64,000 nt of DNA from Dryas octopetala (lineage: Eukaryota > Streptophyta > Magnoliopsida > Rosales > Rosaceae). Each line of letters opens with the position of its first letter. The first letter of the stretch is position 1. Under the pieces are notes generated by a model. It did no database searches and was not told the DNA's origin. It saw only the letters and a list, made by a program, of their open reading frames with translations. Location of the stretch: assembly GCA_963921425.1 (NCBI GenBank), contig OY992840.1:11286501-11350500 (forward strand). The letters run 5' to 3'. A program made the position numbers and the translations under genes. Shown here one piece after another: positions 25,153-35,426 of the stretch.

Positions 25153-28100
25153 AGTATTTGTCCGCTTGCAATATTCTTTGTGAAGTTCCGGTATAATTTT
25201 TACAAGGCCAAAGGTCCAGGCGACATATGACCAGTTGAAACTCTACATACACCAAAATGAATCCCCTGAGCCACATTCTAGCTTCAGCAGTTAGCAAGTT
25301 AATTAGTCATTATGTTATTAAACTTCTAATGCTTTAGAAAAGTATTTCAGAAAACAAGTATAGACAAAGTAGTTGGTGTGCATCATTAATTAATGACTGA
25401 GACATATATTTGAACATAAACTACCCTGACTGTAATTGTTCAGCAAAGCACAATAAATTTAATAATGAATTACATGAAAAAGCACCAAAAAAAGCATGCA
25501 TAAAAATTTCAAACCTGTGTCTGCAATCTTGTCTTCACAACATCAAAAGGAGTAGTGAATAAAGCCGCAGTAGATCCAGCTAGTCCTCCACAAACTAGCT
25601 GCAGGGATAGCAAAATTATCTCAAGTGTAATTGGGATGAGAACAAGAGAACAAAAAACCTGCTAAGAGCTAGTTGCAAAGAAGGAAGTGTTTAGTCAAAA
25701 TGGAAGAGAGTTGGGGTAGAGGAGAGTGAAACAAACTGTTTGTAATGTGTTGGGTTGAACACTAGATTGTTGCAAAGACAACAATAATTGCTTCAAGCTT
25801 TCATATGTGTAGAACTGCAGTAACAATACAGAAAGTCTCAAAAATCACATGCCAAAGTAGAAAAGAGTAAAAGATCAAAACTAGTCTAGTAAAATAACAT
25901 GGAGAGTCAAATAAATCCACAATATAAAGCTAGAGGATTCTGTCTCTCTCCCTCCCCCTGCACATTTCTTGTTGACACAATTCCATTCTTTTGCATAAAG
26001 TAATTCAGTATGTAGAGATAATTAACCTTGACAATTGAGTGTGGAACATTCCTGCAGAGTACAGCTCCCCACCCAGCATATAATGAAGGAAAACCCCCCT
26101 TCCGAATGATTCCAATCAATGCATCCCTGAAAAAAATGAAAGGTGGACTGTTAACACAGCAGAAGTTCTATGTAGGGCCATGCAGAACCAGAGATGGTAG
26201 CTATAAAAAAGAAATGTCATGAGGCTCCTAGAAAGAAAATTGCATTGAAATTACAATATTATTAGCCGTAAAAGTTAAATTTAAAATATTGAAAGAAATT
26301 TCTGAATGAACCCAGCAATCAAAATCAATGCCTATGCTGAAGTAAGTACTATGAGTTGTGATATTGGCAAGGATAATACAGGATTGTAGAGATATACCAG
26401 CAGTTGTGGTAGTGTGAACCAACTTGCATCTGCTGCTTTATACGTTCACTAGGAGTAAAAATAAAGGAAGTAGCAATGCTTGCACAACCACCTGCCACGC
26501 AATGGGCATAAGAGTAATGCTCCTGCACACAAAACCAATGAGATATACAGTTGTGGCTTCACAATAGATTCCAAAATGTTATTAACTTACCTGTTTTCTC
26601 CCTCCCCACCCCGCTTCCATATGAGAATTAAATCATAAATTAATGAATATACAAATAAATAAAAGAGAGAAAAAAAAAACAAAAAAACAACATAGTAAGA
26701 GAGAGTTGCAGAGCAAAAGATCAAGAGGTACCTTTGGAAAAAGAGGAAGCAAAGCTCCTTTAACTGATTCATAGGTGAAAGTGTAAACTGCAGAAATTGG
26801 AGCTGAAGATGCAATATTGGTAGCAATTCCACGATAAAGTCCAGTTAAACCTGAATTCACCATGAGTTTTCAGACATGTCATAAAGGAAATCCTTCTACA
26901 GTCATATAGATAATATTAGTTCTAACAACATATATTCTCTTCAATCCACATAAATCAACTCACCTCTATCAGACACAATTGATTTTCCAATGTAGCAAAT
27001 AGACTTCTGTTCAGCTCGGCAAGATTGAATTACAGTCTTAATTGTATCAACAGGATGAAGACAAAGGCTAACACATACTCCAGCCAATGCACCTGCAAAG
27101 GCATGCTCTTGCTTAGCAAGAGCATGATGAGGCTTTTCACATGCTACTGCACAGATCTCCGTCTTGCACTCATCCTGGATGACAAACTTTTCAGCTTGTT
27201 TCTTTTTGTTCTCAAGTAGTTCATGATCATCTATCTTATGATGACATTCTTCAAACCCATTATTACAGGAAGTTAACATGTTTATATGATAGTCTGCATA
27301 TAGATTAGAACATGAGGTCCTTGAAATACTACTATCTGCATCACCATCTACAGCACTGAGGAAATAATCTGAATGCAGAGTGTTACTTGTATCCATCTCC
27401 AACTTTCCACTGTCATATAATGACGAGTTGTAAGATTTGATCAGTGTAGGATTATACTCAGCATTGGTTGCCAAGTTATCTACAGGACTAGTTGTATCTC
27501 TTAAAATGGATCCCCTTACAACGCTAATTGTATCTCTTGGAATGCAGCATTGATCAGTACTTTTCTCAATCTCAGTAACACTGACTGGGCATTTTGACCC
27601 AGAAGAAATCATACCGTTCATCCATTCATATATATGTCCCAATTGGTATGAGACTTCTAAACTTGCAAGCCCCTTTCCCCTCCAAGATTCTTTAGACACG
27701 TTCGCACCACCATGCAATAACCTCCAAAATGAAGAATGACTATAACTTTTACTACAAGGTTCAAACACTGACATCTTTTGGCTTACCTGCAGAAAATCTA
27801 AACTTGGTTGCATTATGGGTGGAAACTGATCAGAAGTCCTTACATCAACAGACAAGTAATTACTCTTGTCTGAAATGGGTGCCCTGTCATTTCCTTCCCC
27901 AACCAGATCAGCCAAGATAACCTCTTTCGGACAGACACCGTCATTGTGATTTGAATTTGCCTTAGGTTGAAAGAAACCAAGAGGACGACTTGCACAACCC
28001 CATATCTGGCCAACTGCTGAGATGAGCTCAGCAGTGCTCAACATCTCAGGAGGCTTGGGCTTTGATCTTTTACTGCATTGCTTATTAACTTTATCAGAAA

Positions 28101-28221
28101 TGGCAGGGGCACATTCTTCATGAACAAAATCAGGGAGCCCAGAGGATGCCTGACCAACTGGGTACCACCTGTATTTGATCGAAGGTTGATCATTCTTATG
28201 CAGTTTATTGCACCCAGCCAT
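24506..28221 (-). CDS. Mitochondrial carrier family protein with long N-terminal extension
   Basis: Eight coding exons join in phase: 28221-26964, 26850-26732, 26522-26398, 26126-26027, 25814-25737, 25598-25515, 25075-24990, 24713-24506; about 685 aa. The C-terminal 300 residues are a mitochondrial solute carrier with the three PX(D/E)XX(K/R) signatures: HPVDTIKT, TPSERIKQQ and TPFDVVKTRL. Family matches include AGALAGVCVSLCLHP, GLYRGIATNIASSAP, AGGCASIAT, GWGAVLCRNVPHSIVKFYTYE and a final LTPRLVMYMSQGALFFASYEFFKR. Residues 1 to about 385 are a Ser/Asn/Asp-rich region with no recognised domain, far longer than in standard carriers of about 300 aa. A plant subgroup like At4g11440 (from memory) has this build. 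The substrate cannot be told from the sequence; the SAM carrier group is a possible relative. A non-coding first exon probably lies near 29060-29160. Confidence 0.88.
24724..24960. repeat. 90-bp tandem duplication in carrier intron 7
   Basis: Two nearly identical 90-bp units start at about 24772 and 24862 (gtgaatacgaaaaatagtcatgac). A third, shortened copy of the unit start lies at 24724 (gaatacggaaaatagtcatgac), directly beside the acceptor of the last exon. Because 90 is a multiple of three, the copies give a repeated plus-strand frame, but this is intronic and not a gene. Confidence 0.9.
25123..25152. repeat. (AC)15 microsatellite
   Basis: Perfect AC repeat preceded by a short TA repeat, within carrier intron 6. 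Confidence 0.95.
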
Positions 28222-29471
28222 TTTCTCAAATCTTTTAAGGGTTTCCTTGAAAAAGAAAATAGTACAATATCTTGAAATAAAAATAACTGCAAAAGGGAAT
28301 TAACGTATTGCATCACTGTGTGAAACTAAGAACATAGAAATAACAATTTTAATCTAAATTATTGCCATTTATGGGTTAAAAGAGCGATTATCGCCATCAA
28401 ATCTCAGACACACCACCCCCATAGGCATTGGTTATTTTCCCATTATCGATTTACACTTTACTCTCAAATAAGTAGCATCGAATCAAAATGACAGAAAAAC
28501 ATGCTATGTGGGAAAATATAATATTGTTACCGGTCAATTCTTCCCATTTCTTATTTTATGCAGATTATGTTAAAATCACTCAGCTCCAGCTGCTCCAATC
28601 CACAGAAATATGATGATCTGATTAACAATACAGGAACCCTGAATGGGAATGAAATAACAAGTGAGACATTATTACATCCCAATGAGCAACATCAAACAGT
28701 AAGTCTAATAAAACCCATAAGGTAACTAGCATTTTTCAATCCATCTACACCAAGATAGAAAAGAATGGTACACTTAATGTAACACATTTTAAAAAGTACT
28801 TACAGATGAAACATAATCTCTTCTAAAATGGGCACTAAAGATCCAATTTAAGTATTCAGCTCAGTTTGGCATATAGTTCAGTGAAAGTAAACAACAATAA
28901 ACAAAGTAAGCATTGAATCATCAATTTATTTTCTTTTCCTCAGCTTTCTCAGCAACCAAACAAGAAAAAAAAATTAAAAGCAATTCAAATTTCTATACGG
29001 AAAGAATTGAAGCAGTGATTTAGAATTGTGAGGATAGAAACCTTGACGAAAGTGGCTGCTGCTCTCGAGCAGAAAGCAGAGTCTGTGTCTTTCTGGGTTT
29101 CATTTCCTGAGAAAATTTTGAGAGAAGAATTAGGGTTTAAGGAGGGTGGTGTGGGTTTTATACAGGATTTGTACGGGAGCATAAATTCAAATTATGCTTT
29201 TATATATCAGTTTCCCAAATACTTCTAGTTCTGATTCTCTGAATGGCCCTTTGCTAACGTGAGCCAGGGTGGAAATTGCTTAGACAGTGACGGTGGGGCG
29301 GAGTGTACCGTATGGATTTGGACCCCATTCAGGAGGATCTGATCCTAATCCTGTGTGGTTGGTGATTGGTGGTTTTATGTGAGCATATATTGATTGGGCT
29401 AGAATGGAATGCGGTCGCACGATTAGAGGTTTTGTATGCTCTATGTTTGTGATTTTGTGGCTTTGTAAATG
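28222..29471. other. 5' leader/intron and promoter region of the carrier gene
   Basis: On the minus strand, about 29160-29043 reads like a leader exon ending in a donor (gtcaag|gtttct), followed by an intron toward 28260. Upstream DNA to 29471 should hold the promoter. No other gene is visible. Confidence 0.45.
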
Positions 29472-29652
29472 GAGAAATCATTATGTATAACCGATACACT
29501 GCTATGTGGTATAAGCAGTTTATGTGTTATAATATGAGTATATGTTATTAATACTATATCCTACTAATATAAACGTATCGTCTAATAATACTCTTACACG
29601 TTGGATTGGTTATATCACGTGACGGTATATCGGTTATACTCTATAATTTTTC
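29472..29652. mobile_element. 181-bp MULE-type MITE, copy 1
   Basis: Starts gagaaatcatt and ends ataatttttc, with inverted terminal parts (gtataaccgata against tatcggttatac). It is flanked by an imperfect 9-bp repeat (ttgtaaatg at 29463-29471, ttgtaaaca at 29653-29661). It is the same length as, and about 85% identical by eye to, copy 2 at 30600. Confidence 0.75.
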
Positions 29653-29676
29653 TTGTAAACAATCTCATAATCTTAA

Positions 29677-30065
29677 GGGCACATTTGGTCAAATTTTGGA
29701 GGCCTGAGAATGAGAAATCAAATTTATTCTCATGTTTGGTAAGTACATGAAAAGAAAATCAATTCTTAGCCCACGGGAATCTGATGTCCTTATTAGGGGA
29801 AAAATGAAACCATTGTTGGAGCAATAGAATTGATTTTCCCCTTTTTGGAAAAGTATTTATTATTATTATTTTTTTACAAAACTAACTCTGCTATTATTTC
29901 AAAATAAATAATAAATTATGGTACAATTGAAAAACTGACCAAATACAGCATTTATTATTTCAAATTCCTAGTTTACTTCCCAAAGCTTACCAAACACATA
30001 ATGAAATTTCACATTCCTTTTTCCCTGAAAAATGCAAAGGAATTGATTTCTCAACCAAACAGGCC
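29677..30065. mobile_element. Tourist-like (PIF/Harbinger) MITE, about 389 bp
   Basis: The ends gggcacatttggtc and the complement of aaccaaacaggcc are inverted repeats, typical of Tourist MITEs. A TTA/TAA trinucleotide lies at each edge (29673-29676 and 30066-30068). Internal inverted matches (tgtttggtaag near 29734 against cttaccaaacac near 29989) extend the fold. It starts 25 bp after MITE copy 1. Confidence 0.6.
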
Positions 30066-30599
30066 TTAAAAGTTAAAACCTTTTGTACGCAAGAATAAAC
30101 TATTTCTACTACATTACTATAGTATTGGGTTTTATTTGGCATGCGAAATATAATTTTTGAAAAATTAATTTTTATGCATTTTCAGAAGAAAAGAAATGAA
30201 CGATTATCATTGCGATGTCTTAATAATGCTGAGAAAATAACATAAATATCTTTTAATTTTCATTCTCATGTTTAATTTATGTAGGATAGGAAACAAAATT
30301 TGTTCAGTTTTTCAATTATACCATAACTTGGTCTTCAAAATTCGTAATTATAATGCTTCTTCATGTAAAGGAAAGACAAAATTCAAGTTAGCTAGAAGGT
30401 TTCAATTTCTATTTTTTTTTTATTGATTTACAATTGTCATTTGTGAAATTGAACTCATAACATCTTCTCACAAAAAAAAAGACTAGGTACCACCACTTTG
30501 ACCAAATATTCATCGGCTTCAATTCCTCCATTTGGGGCCATCATTTTCTCATAAAATAGGAATTATTTTCATAAGGTTGTGTAGCTTGTGCTTAATCAC

Positions 30600-30780
30600 G
30601 AAAAATTATTCTGTATAACCGATATATTGACACGTAGTATAACCAGTCTATATATTATAATATGAGTGGATATTATTAATACTATACCCTATTAATATAA
30701 ATGCATCGTCCAATAATACCCTTACACATTGGATTGGTTATACCACGTGACGGTATATCGGTTATACCCTATAATTTTTC
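30600..30780. mobile_element. 181-bp MULE-type MITE, copy 2
   Basis: Starts gaaaaattatt and ends ataatttttc, with terminal inverted repeats of about 44 bp. It is flanked by a perfect 9-bp duplication cttaatcac (30591-30599 and 30781-30789). The perfect target site and better-preserved ends suggest a younger insertion than copy 1. Confidence 0.85.
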
Positions 30781-30789
30781 CTTAATCAC

Positions 30790-31587
30790 CAAACAAGCTT
30801 ATAAAATTGTTTTTCCATTCCCAAGTCTCTAAGTTGCGAACTAAATAGAGCCTAATTACATGTTTTGCACATGCATAGCTTATATATATACGACTTACAT
30901 AAAGTCAATTTATATGATAGAGTTAATTTCAACTATATAAGAGATATAGTTAATAATGTGATTCTACTTGTACACCAGTGATTTTTATCCTTGGGAGAAA
31001 AATATATGGTCAAAGTGATATCATTAATTAAATGAGGCACATGTGGCTTTATGGAGAAAGTACATTTGGTCCAACATATATATTAGTCTATATTATTTGC
31101 CATGTTTAAAGTTTAATCTTCATTTTATATGTGCTAGAACTAAGAAAGTGGCTTGATCAACATACCTTAAAATATAAAGATTAAATTTATATATAAAAAA
31201 AGTGAGGTGACTGATTACATTATCAAATCAACCCAAAGGTTGTGCATATATATATGTATATGATCATATAATCACAAATGCGAGCTCACTTGGCCATATA
31301 TATAGTTCATATATAACTCCTTGGTAAAATTACGAATTACGCGCATACCAGTTACTTATCCCCCAAGCTGCACAGTGCACACTAAATACAATTGATCTAA
31401 ATTAAACCAACAAAAACAAGGAAATTAAAGAAACTATCTCCTAATTACTTAGCCACCAAGCTTCATAGTTCATACCCTAAATGGCTAGACATTTGGATTA
31501 TACCAAAACAACAAGGAAAGGAAAGAAAAGTTTCCAAAAAATGAAAGCAAATAGTCTCCTAGTCCAAACTTATTTCACTGAAATCAT
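30790..31587. other. Upstream region of the B3 gene
   Basis: AT-rich DNA with many short TATA-like stretches (tatatata near 30880, 31190, 31245 and 31300). No gene or clear repeat is visible. Confidence 0.5.
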
Positions 31588-31594
31588 TATAAAT
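31588..31594 (+). promoter_or_regulatory. TATA box of the B3 gene
   Basis: TATAAAT stands about 100 bp before an in-frame ATG at 31695 and about 200 bp before the chosen ATG at 31791, followed by a CA-rich leader typical of plant transcripts. Confidence 0.5.
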
Positions 31595-31790
31595 GCCCAT
31601 AGTCTGCTAGCTAGTATACTCATTGTCTTCATTCCAAAGTGGTATCACAAACGCTCACACACAACACAACACAACTCACCCACTCGACCATATCATGATC
31701 ATCAAAATCAAAATCCCTAATCGGCTGCCTCAGGTTTTGGCTTCTCATCCTCAACACCCAAAACCTTATTTTTCATCTGGTTCAACATCA

Positions 31791-32441
31791 ATGGAAGAGA
31801 AACCCTCAAACACACTAACCCTTGCTAGTAGTACTACTACTGATCTGTGCCCACAAGACAACCTTTCAACAACATTGACTTTGTATGATCCATCTTGGAA
31901 TGTCACAACAAAGAAGAGAAAAGCAGTGGAAGACGTTGTCCCTACAGCTATTAATAACCACAAACCCTCTGCTTCAAACTATCCAAAACGTCCAAAACTG
32001 ACCGCCAAGGCTGCGAGGAAACAAGTGGAGGAGGAGAGCCGGAGGGGGGTGTCGACGAGGCTGAGTCTTTACGACCCTTGGAGAATCAAGAAGACACTGA
32101 CGGCCAGCGATCTTGGACACTTGAGCAGGCTCTTGCTGGCTACAAGTTCGATCAACCACCATGTTCTGGGATTCTTGGATCACAAGTTAGCCAAGAAAGT
32201 CGAGACCAAAGAGGGTGCAGAGGTTACGGTTTATGACTCCGATACCAACACCAAATATCAGTTAATTTTCAAGCTGTGGGAGACATCAGGGAGTTATGTT
32301 TTCAATGGGAAGTGGAATAAGGAGTTTGTGAAGAGGAGAGGACTGAAGGAGGGTGATGAAATTGGACTTTACTGGGATACCCTCAAATCCAACTTCATTT
32401 TTTCTCTTCTGAAACGGGCACGCCAACCTGCTGCTGCTTGA
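31791..32441 (+). CDS. Single-exon B3-domain protein (At2g33720-like)
   Basis: An intronless frame of 216 codons plus stop, start MEEKPSNTLTL. An earlier in-frame ATG at 31695 would add 32 residues; I prefer the later one because upstream codons read like a leader. The N-terminal half has two copies of an L(T/S)LYDP motif (LTLYDPSWNVTTKKRK, LSLYDPWRIKKTL) and basic patches (KKRK, YPKRPK). The C-terminal ~110 residues form a B3 DNA-binding domain: KKTLTASDLGHLSRLLL, EGAEVTVYDSDT, YQLIFKLWETSGSYVF, GKWNKEFVKRRGLKEGDEIGLYW. This fits the small plant-specific REM-like B3 group. It probably acts in the nucleus as a DNA-binding regulator; targets unknown. Confidence 0.85.
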   Translation: MEEKPSNTLTLASSTTTDLCPQDNLSTTLTLYDPSWNVTTKKRKAVEDVVPTAINNHKPSASNYPKRPKLTAKAARKQVEEESRRGVSTRLSLYDPWRIKKTLTASDLGHLSRLLLATSSINHHVLGFLDHKLAKKVETKEGAEVTVYDSDTNTKYQLIFKLWETSGSYVFNGKWNKEFVKRRGLKEGDEIGLYWDTLKSNFIFSLLKRARQPAAA

Positions 32442-33760
32442 TGCTTTAATATTCATACTAGCTACTTAGCTAGGTGTTCTAGATTAGTGAATTCATTGAT
32501 AATTTTCTTTTTCTTTTTCAAATCTTTCTTTACAATTTGATTATCAAGAATTAAGGTGTTGTAACTTGTTCATATACCTTCTTAATTCTTGACAAGTATG
32601 TATGGAAATCACAGTGCTTTATAAAACGGATTTGGTTTATATATCCTAGTATTCAATATGTTCAAAATTATCGTATAATTAGTTGTTGTGTTTTTATTAA
32701 TGTTTATATATCCAAGAATTCAAGTATCCTATATATGAATCGAAATTATCGTATAAGTTGTTTAGTCACGGTCATGACTAAACTGAAATAAATTAGTTAA
32801 TGTAAAATTGTATATACTTGAAGCCAATATTATTACCATATATATATATATATCTTATATAACTACGTACTACAACACCCAGACATGCATCCATGCAGGT
32901 TTTTGATAAAGATAACTTTAAGATAACCCTGATGAATGTAACAACTAACAATCATAGAGATATACATGTGAGATGATGGGTGCATATTTGCATTGCCTGA
33001 ATGTGGTACTAAAAACTAGGCAAGAATGATCCTTACAAGTTGTACCATGTTATATATATAGAAATCATACACAAAAGCTACATTTTACATTTTGCATGGT
33101 GTAAATTATAGCAATATTGAGGACATGGTGATGCACACAGGGCTTTGAGAAAAGAATACTTCGCATATGGCTGGCTGTCCGTGAACAGGTCTCAGTGGAA
33201 CTCGATCCACTCTTGCGCAGTATGTCAGACTCTAATAAAGTGTAAAACCACCATACAAAAAATAGCTAGATTCCACATTTTTTCATTAGAATATCCGTAC
33301 ATACAGAAGATGGAATCCATGAACAGGGTCTCTGGAACAACCACCATATATAAATAATTTCCATTTAAAGTAGTCAGCAAGATATATATATATATATAAA
33401 TATGTGTGTGTGTGTGTCTAACTTAGCGACCAAGTGTGAGTTGGTGACAACATGTTATTCGCTTATTCTCATCCGATTATGCATTCAATCCAAGCTTGTT
33501 AAGGTAAAAAAGAAAAGTTTGATAGTGGGCAAAATGAAGAAAAGTAAAAAAAATCAAAGTTATAATATGATTCTTAATAATAAGTACTTATATTACAAGG
33601 TGAATTTTGAAGTCTCCAGTTGCCATTTTCAATATAAAGACAAATGGAAACTACTAGCAGACTAGAAGGGGCAGAATTAAAAATACATAGTACACTCAGT
33701 CTTTTAACAGCAATGCCAACAGCGGTTTATAAGCTCCATCGCTGTCCAAATACTGCCTCT
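32442..33760. other. Convergent spacer between B3 and kinesin genes
   Basis: AT-rich spacer with TA and TG dinucleotide runs (about 32840 and 33380-33415). A frame at 33402-33665 shows no domain. No gene seen. Confidence 0.5.
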
Positions 33761-35395
33761 TTAATGCCATCGTTTGGCAGACTTCGCTGATGAGGTGCTG
33801 CCAGCAGTGGCTTTCTTAGGACCTGACATAAATTACACAGCAAACTGAGAATGAGTAAAGATAAAAAGGGGTGGCGTCAAGAGCAGGAAAGAAGGGGGGA
33901 GGGGTTAGGGGTTCGGAGAATTAATGTGGCAGCTGTAAAAGTAATTGAATCATTGCTTGTCAAAGCTTTGAGTACAATAAAACTGTTAAATGTAGACAGA
34001 AAGGATTCAGATACATCATACATACTTGATGAAACCTTTGGGGAACTTTTAATCAATGATGACCGAGTAGCTTTTGGTTCCACAGACTTATGTGCTGGCT
34101 TGGGAAGTTTGGATGGTGCAAACCTTGAAACCAGATAAAAAAAACAACCGAAGCATTAGATTCATAGAAATGAAGTGGGTTTTAATCACTAGAAAAGTCC
34201 AATAAATCCAACATTCCAAATGAATCACACCCTAAATTCCAATTAAATTTTTGAAACTTTGACCAAATAACAAATATACCAAAAATGGTGCATCAGAAAA
34301 ATTGAGAGTTTTGAAGGATAAAAATAGCAACCTTTTTGATAAAACAACCAGCAGTCAGATCATTTAAAAGATGTCAAATATTAATTATTGACCAAAAAAG
34401 CCAGCAATTAATTATTGATCTCACTAACAAAGGGCACCCACATTACACGTGGGGATGAGGAAAATGAGAAACTCACTTTACTGTGTGGTGGGATGGTGTC
34501 TTCTCGCCTTGACCATTCTCAGCTTGTGTTTTCTTGGCTTCTTTATTACCAGCCTTTGTGCTTTCTGTTGGCTTTGTAACTTCAGGAAAAAGAGTAAACT
34601 CCACAACACTGGACATTGAAGCATCAGTTTCTGTTCCCATTGAAAGACCACCATCAGATATGTCGCTTAATCTCTCCCCAGAATCTTCTTCACCAAAGCC
34701 CAAGAGCTCAAAGTCTTCATTAAAATTTTGACTTGAATCACCTCCGTGCTTTAACTGAGGCGAATGTTCCTTATGATGTCTAAAGTCATCCATTGACTGC
34801 TGAGAACTAGCTTCCAAATGCTTTGCCTCATCTCCATGCTTTGACCGAGGGGAATGTTCCTTATAATGTCTAAAGTCACCTATAGACTGCTGAGAACTCG
34901 CTCTAGAATGCTTTGCCTCACCTCCATGTGAATGTTCCTTATGATGTCTAAAGTCATCTACTGACTGCTGAGAACTAGCTTCAGAATGCTTGTCACTATG
35001 CTCGAAGGAACCGTCCATATCAGGAACCACTTTCTCAGTTCCTGAACCATTTCCACCTGATATTGTCTGGCTCTGTCGAGAAGGCGTTGCAATCGAATGT
35101 CTTCGGGGAGAGGAAGACTCATATCTTAGTGAGCTCATGCCACGGTGTACCGCATTACTATTGGCCTTCAGCAATCGCTCAATCTCCTCATCTTTCTTAG
35201 CAATTGTGTCCTTGAAGGACGCCACCTGCAAGATTTAATAGATAATTACACAAATGAATAAAAAAAATTCCTCTCTAACTTCCAAGGGATGCAACATTTT
35301 GTCAGCTTTGCACCATTACTACCATGCAAAATTTCATCATGCCAACTTTCTTTAACTTCTGAGGGATGCAATATTTGCTCTTTCTGCGCGGGCCC

Positions 35396-35426
<31 letters not shown>

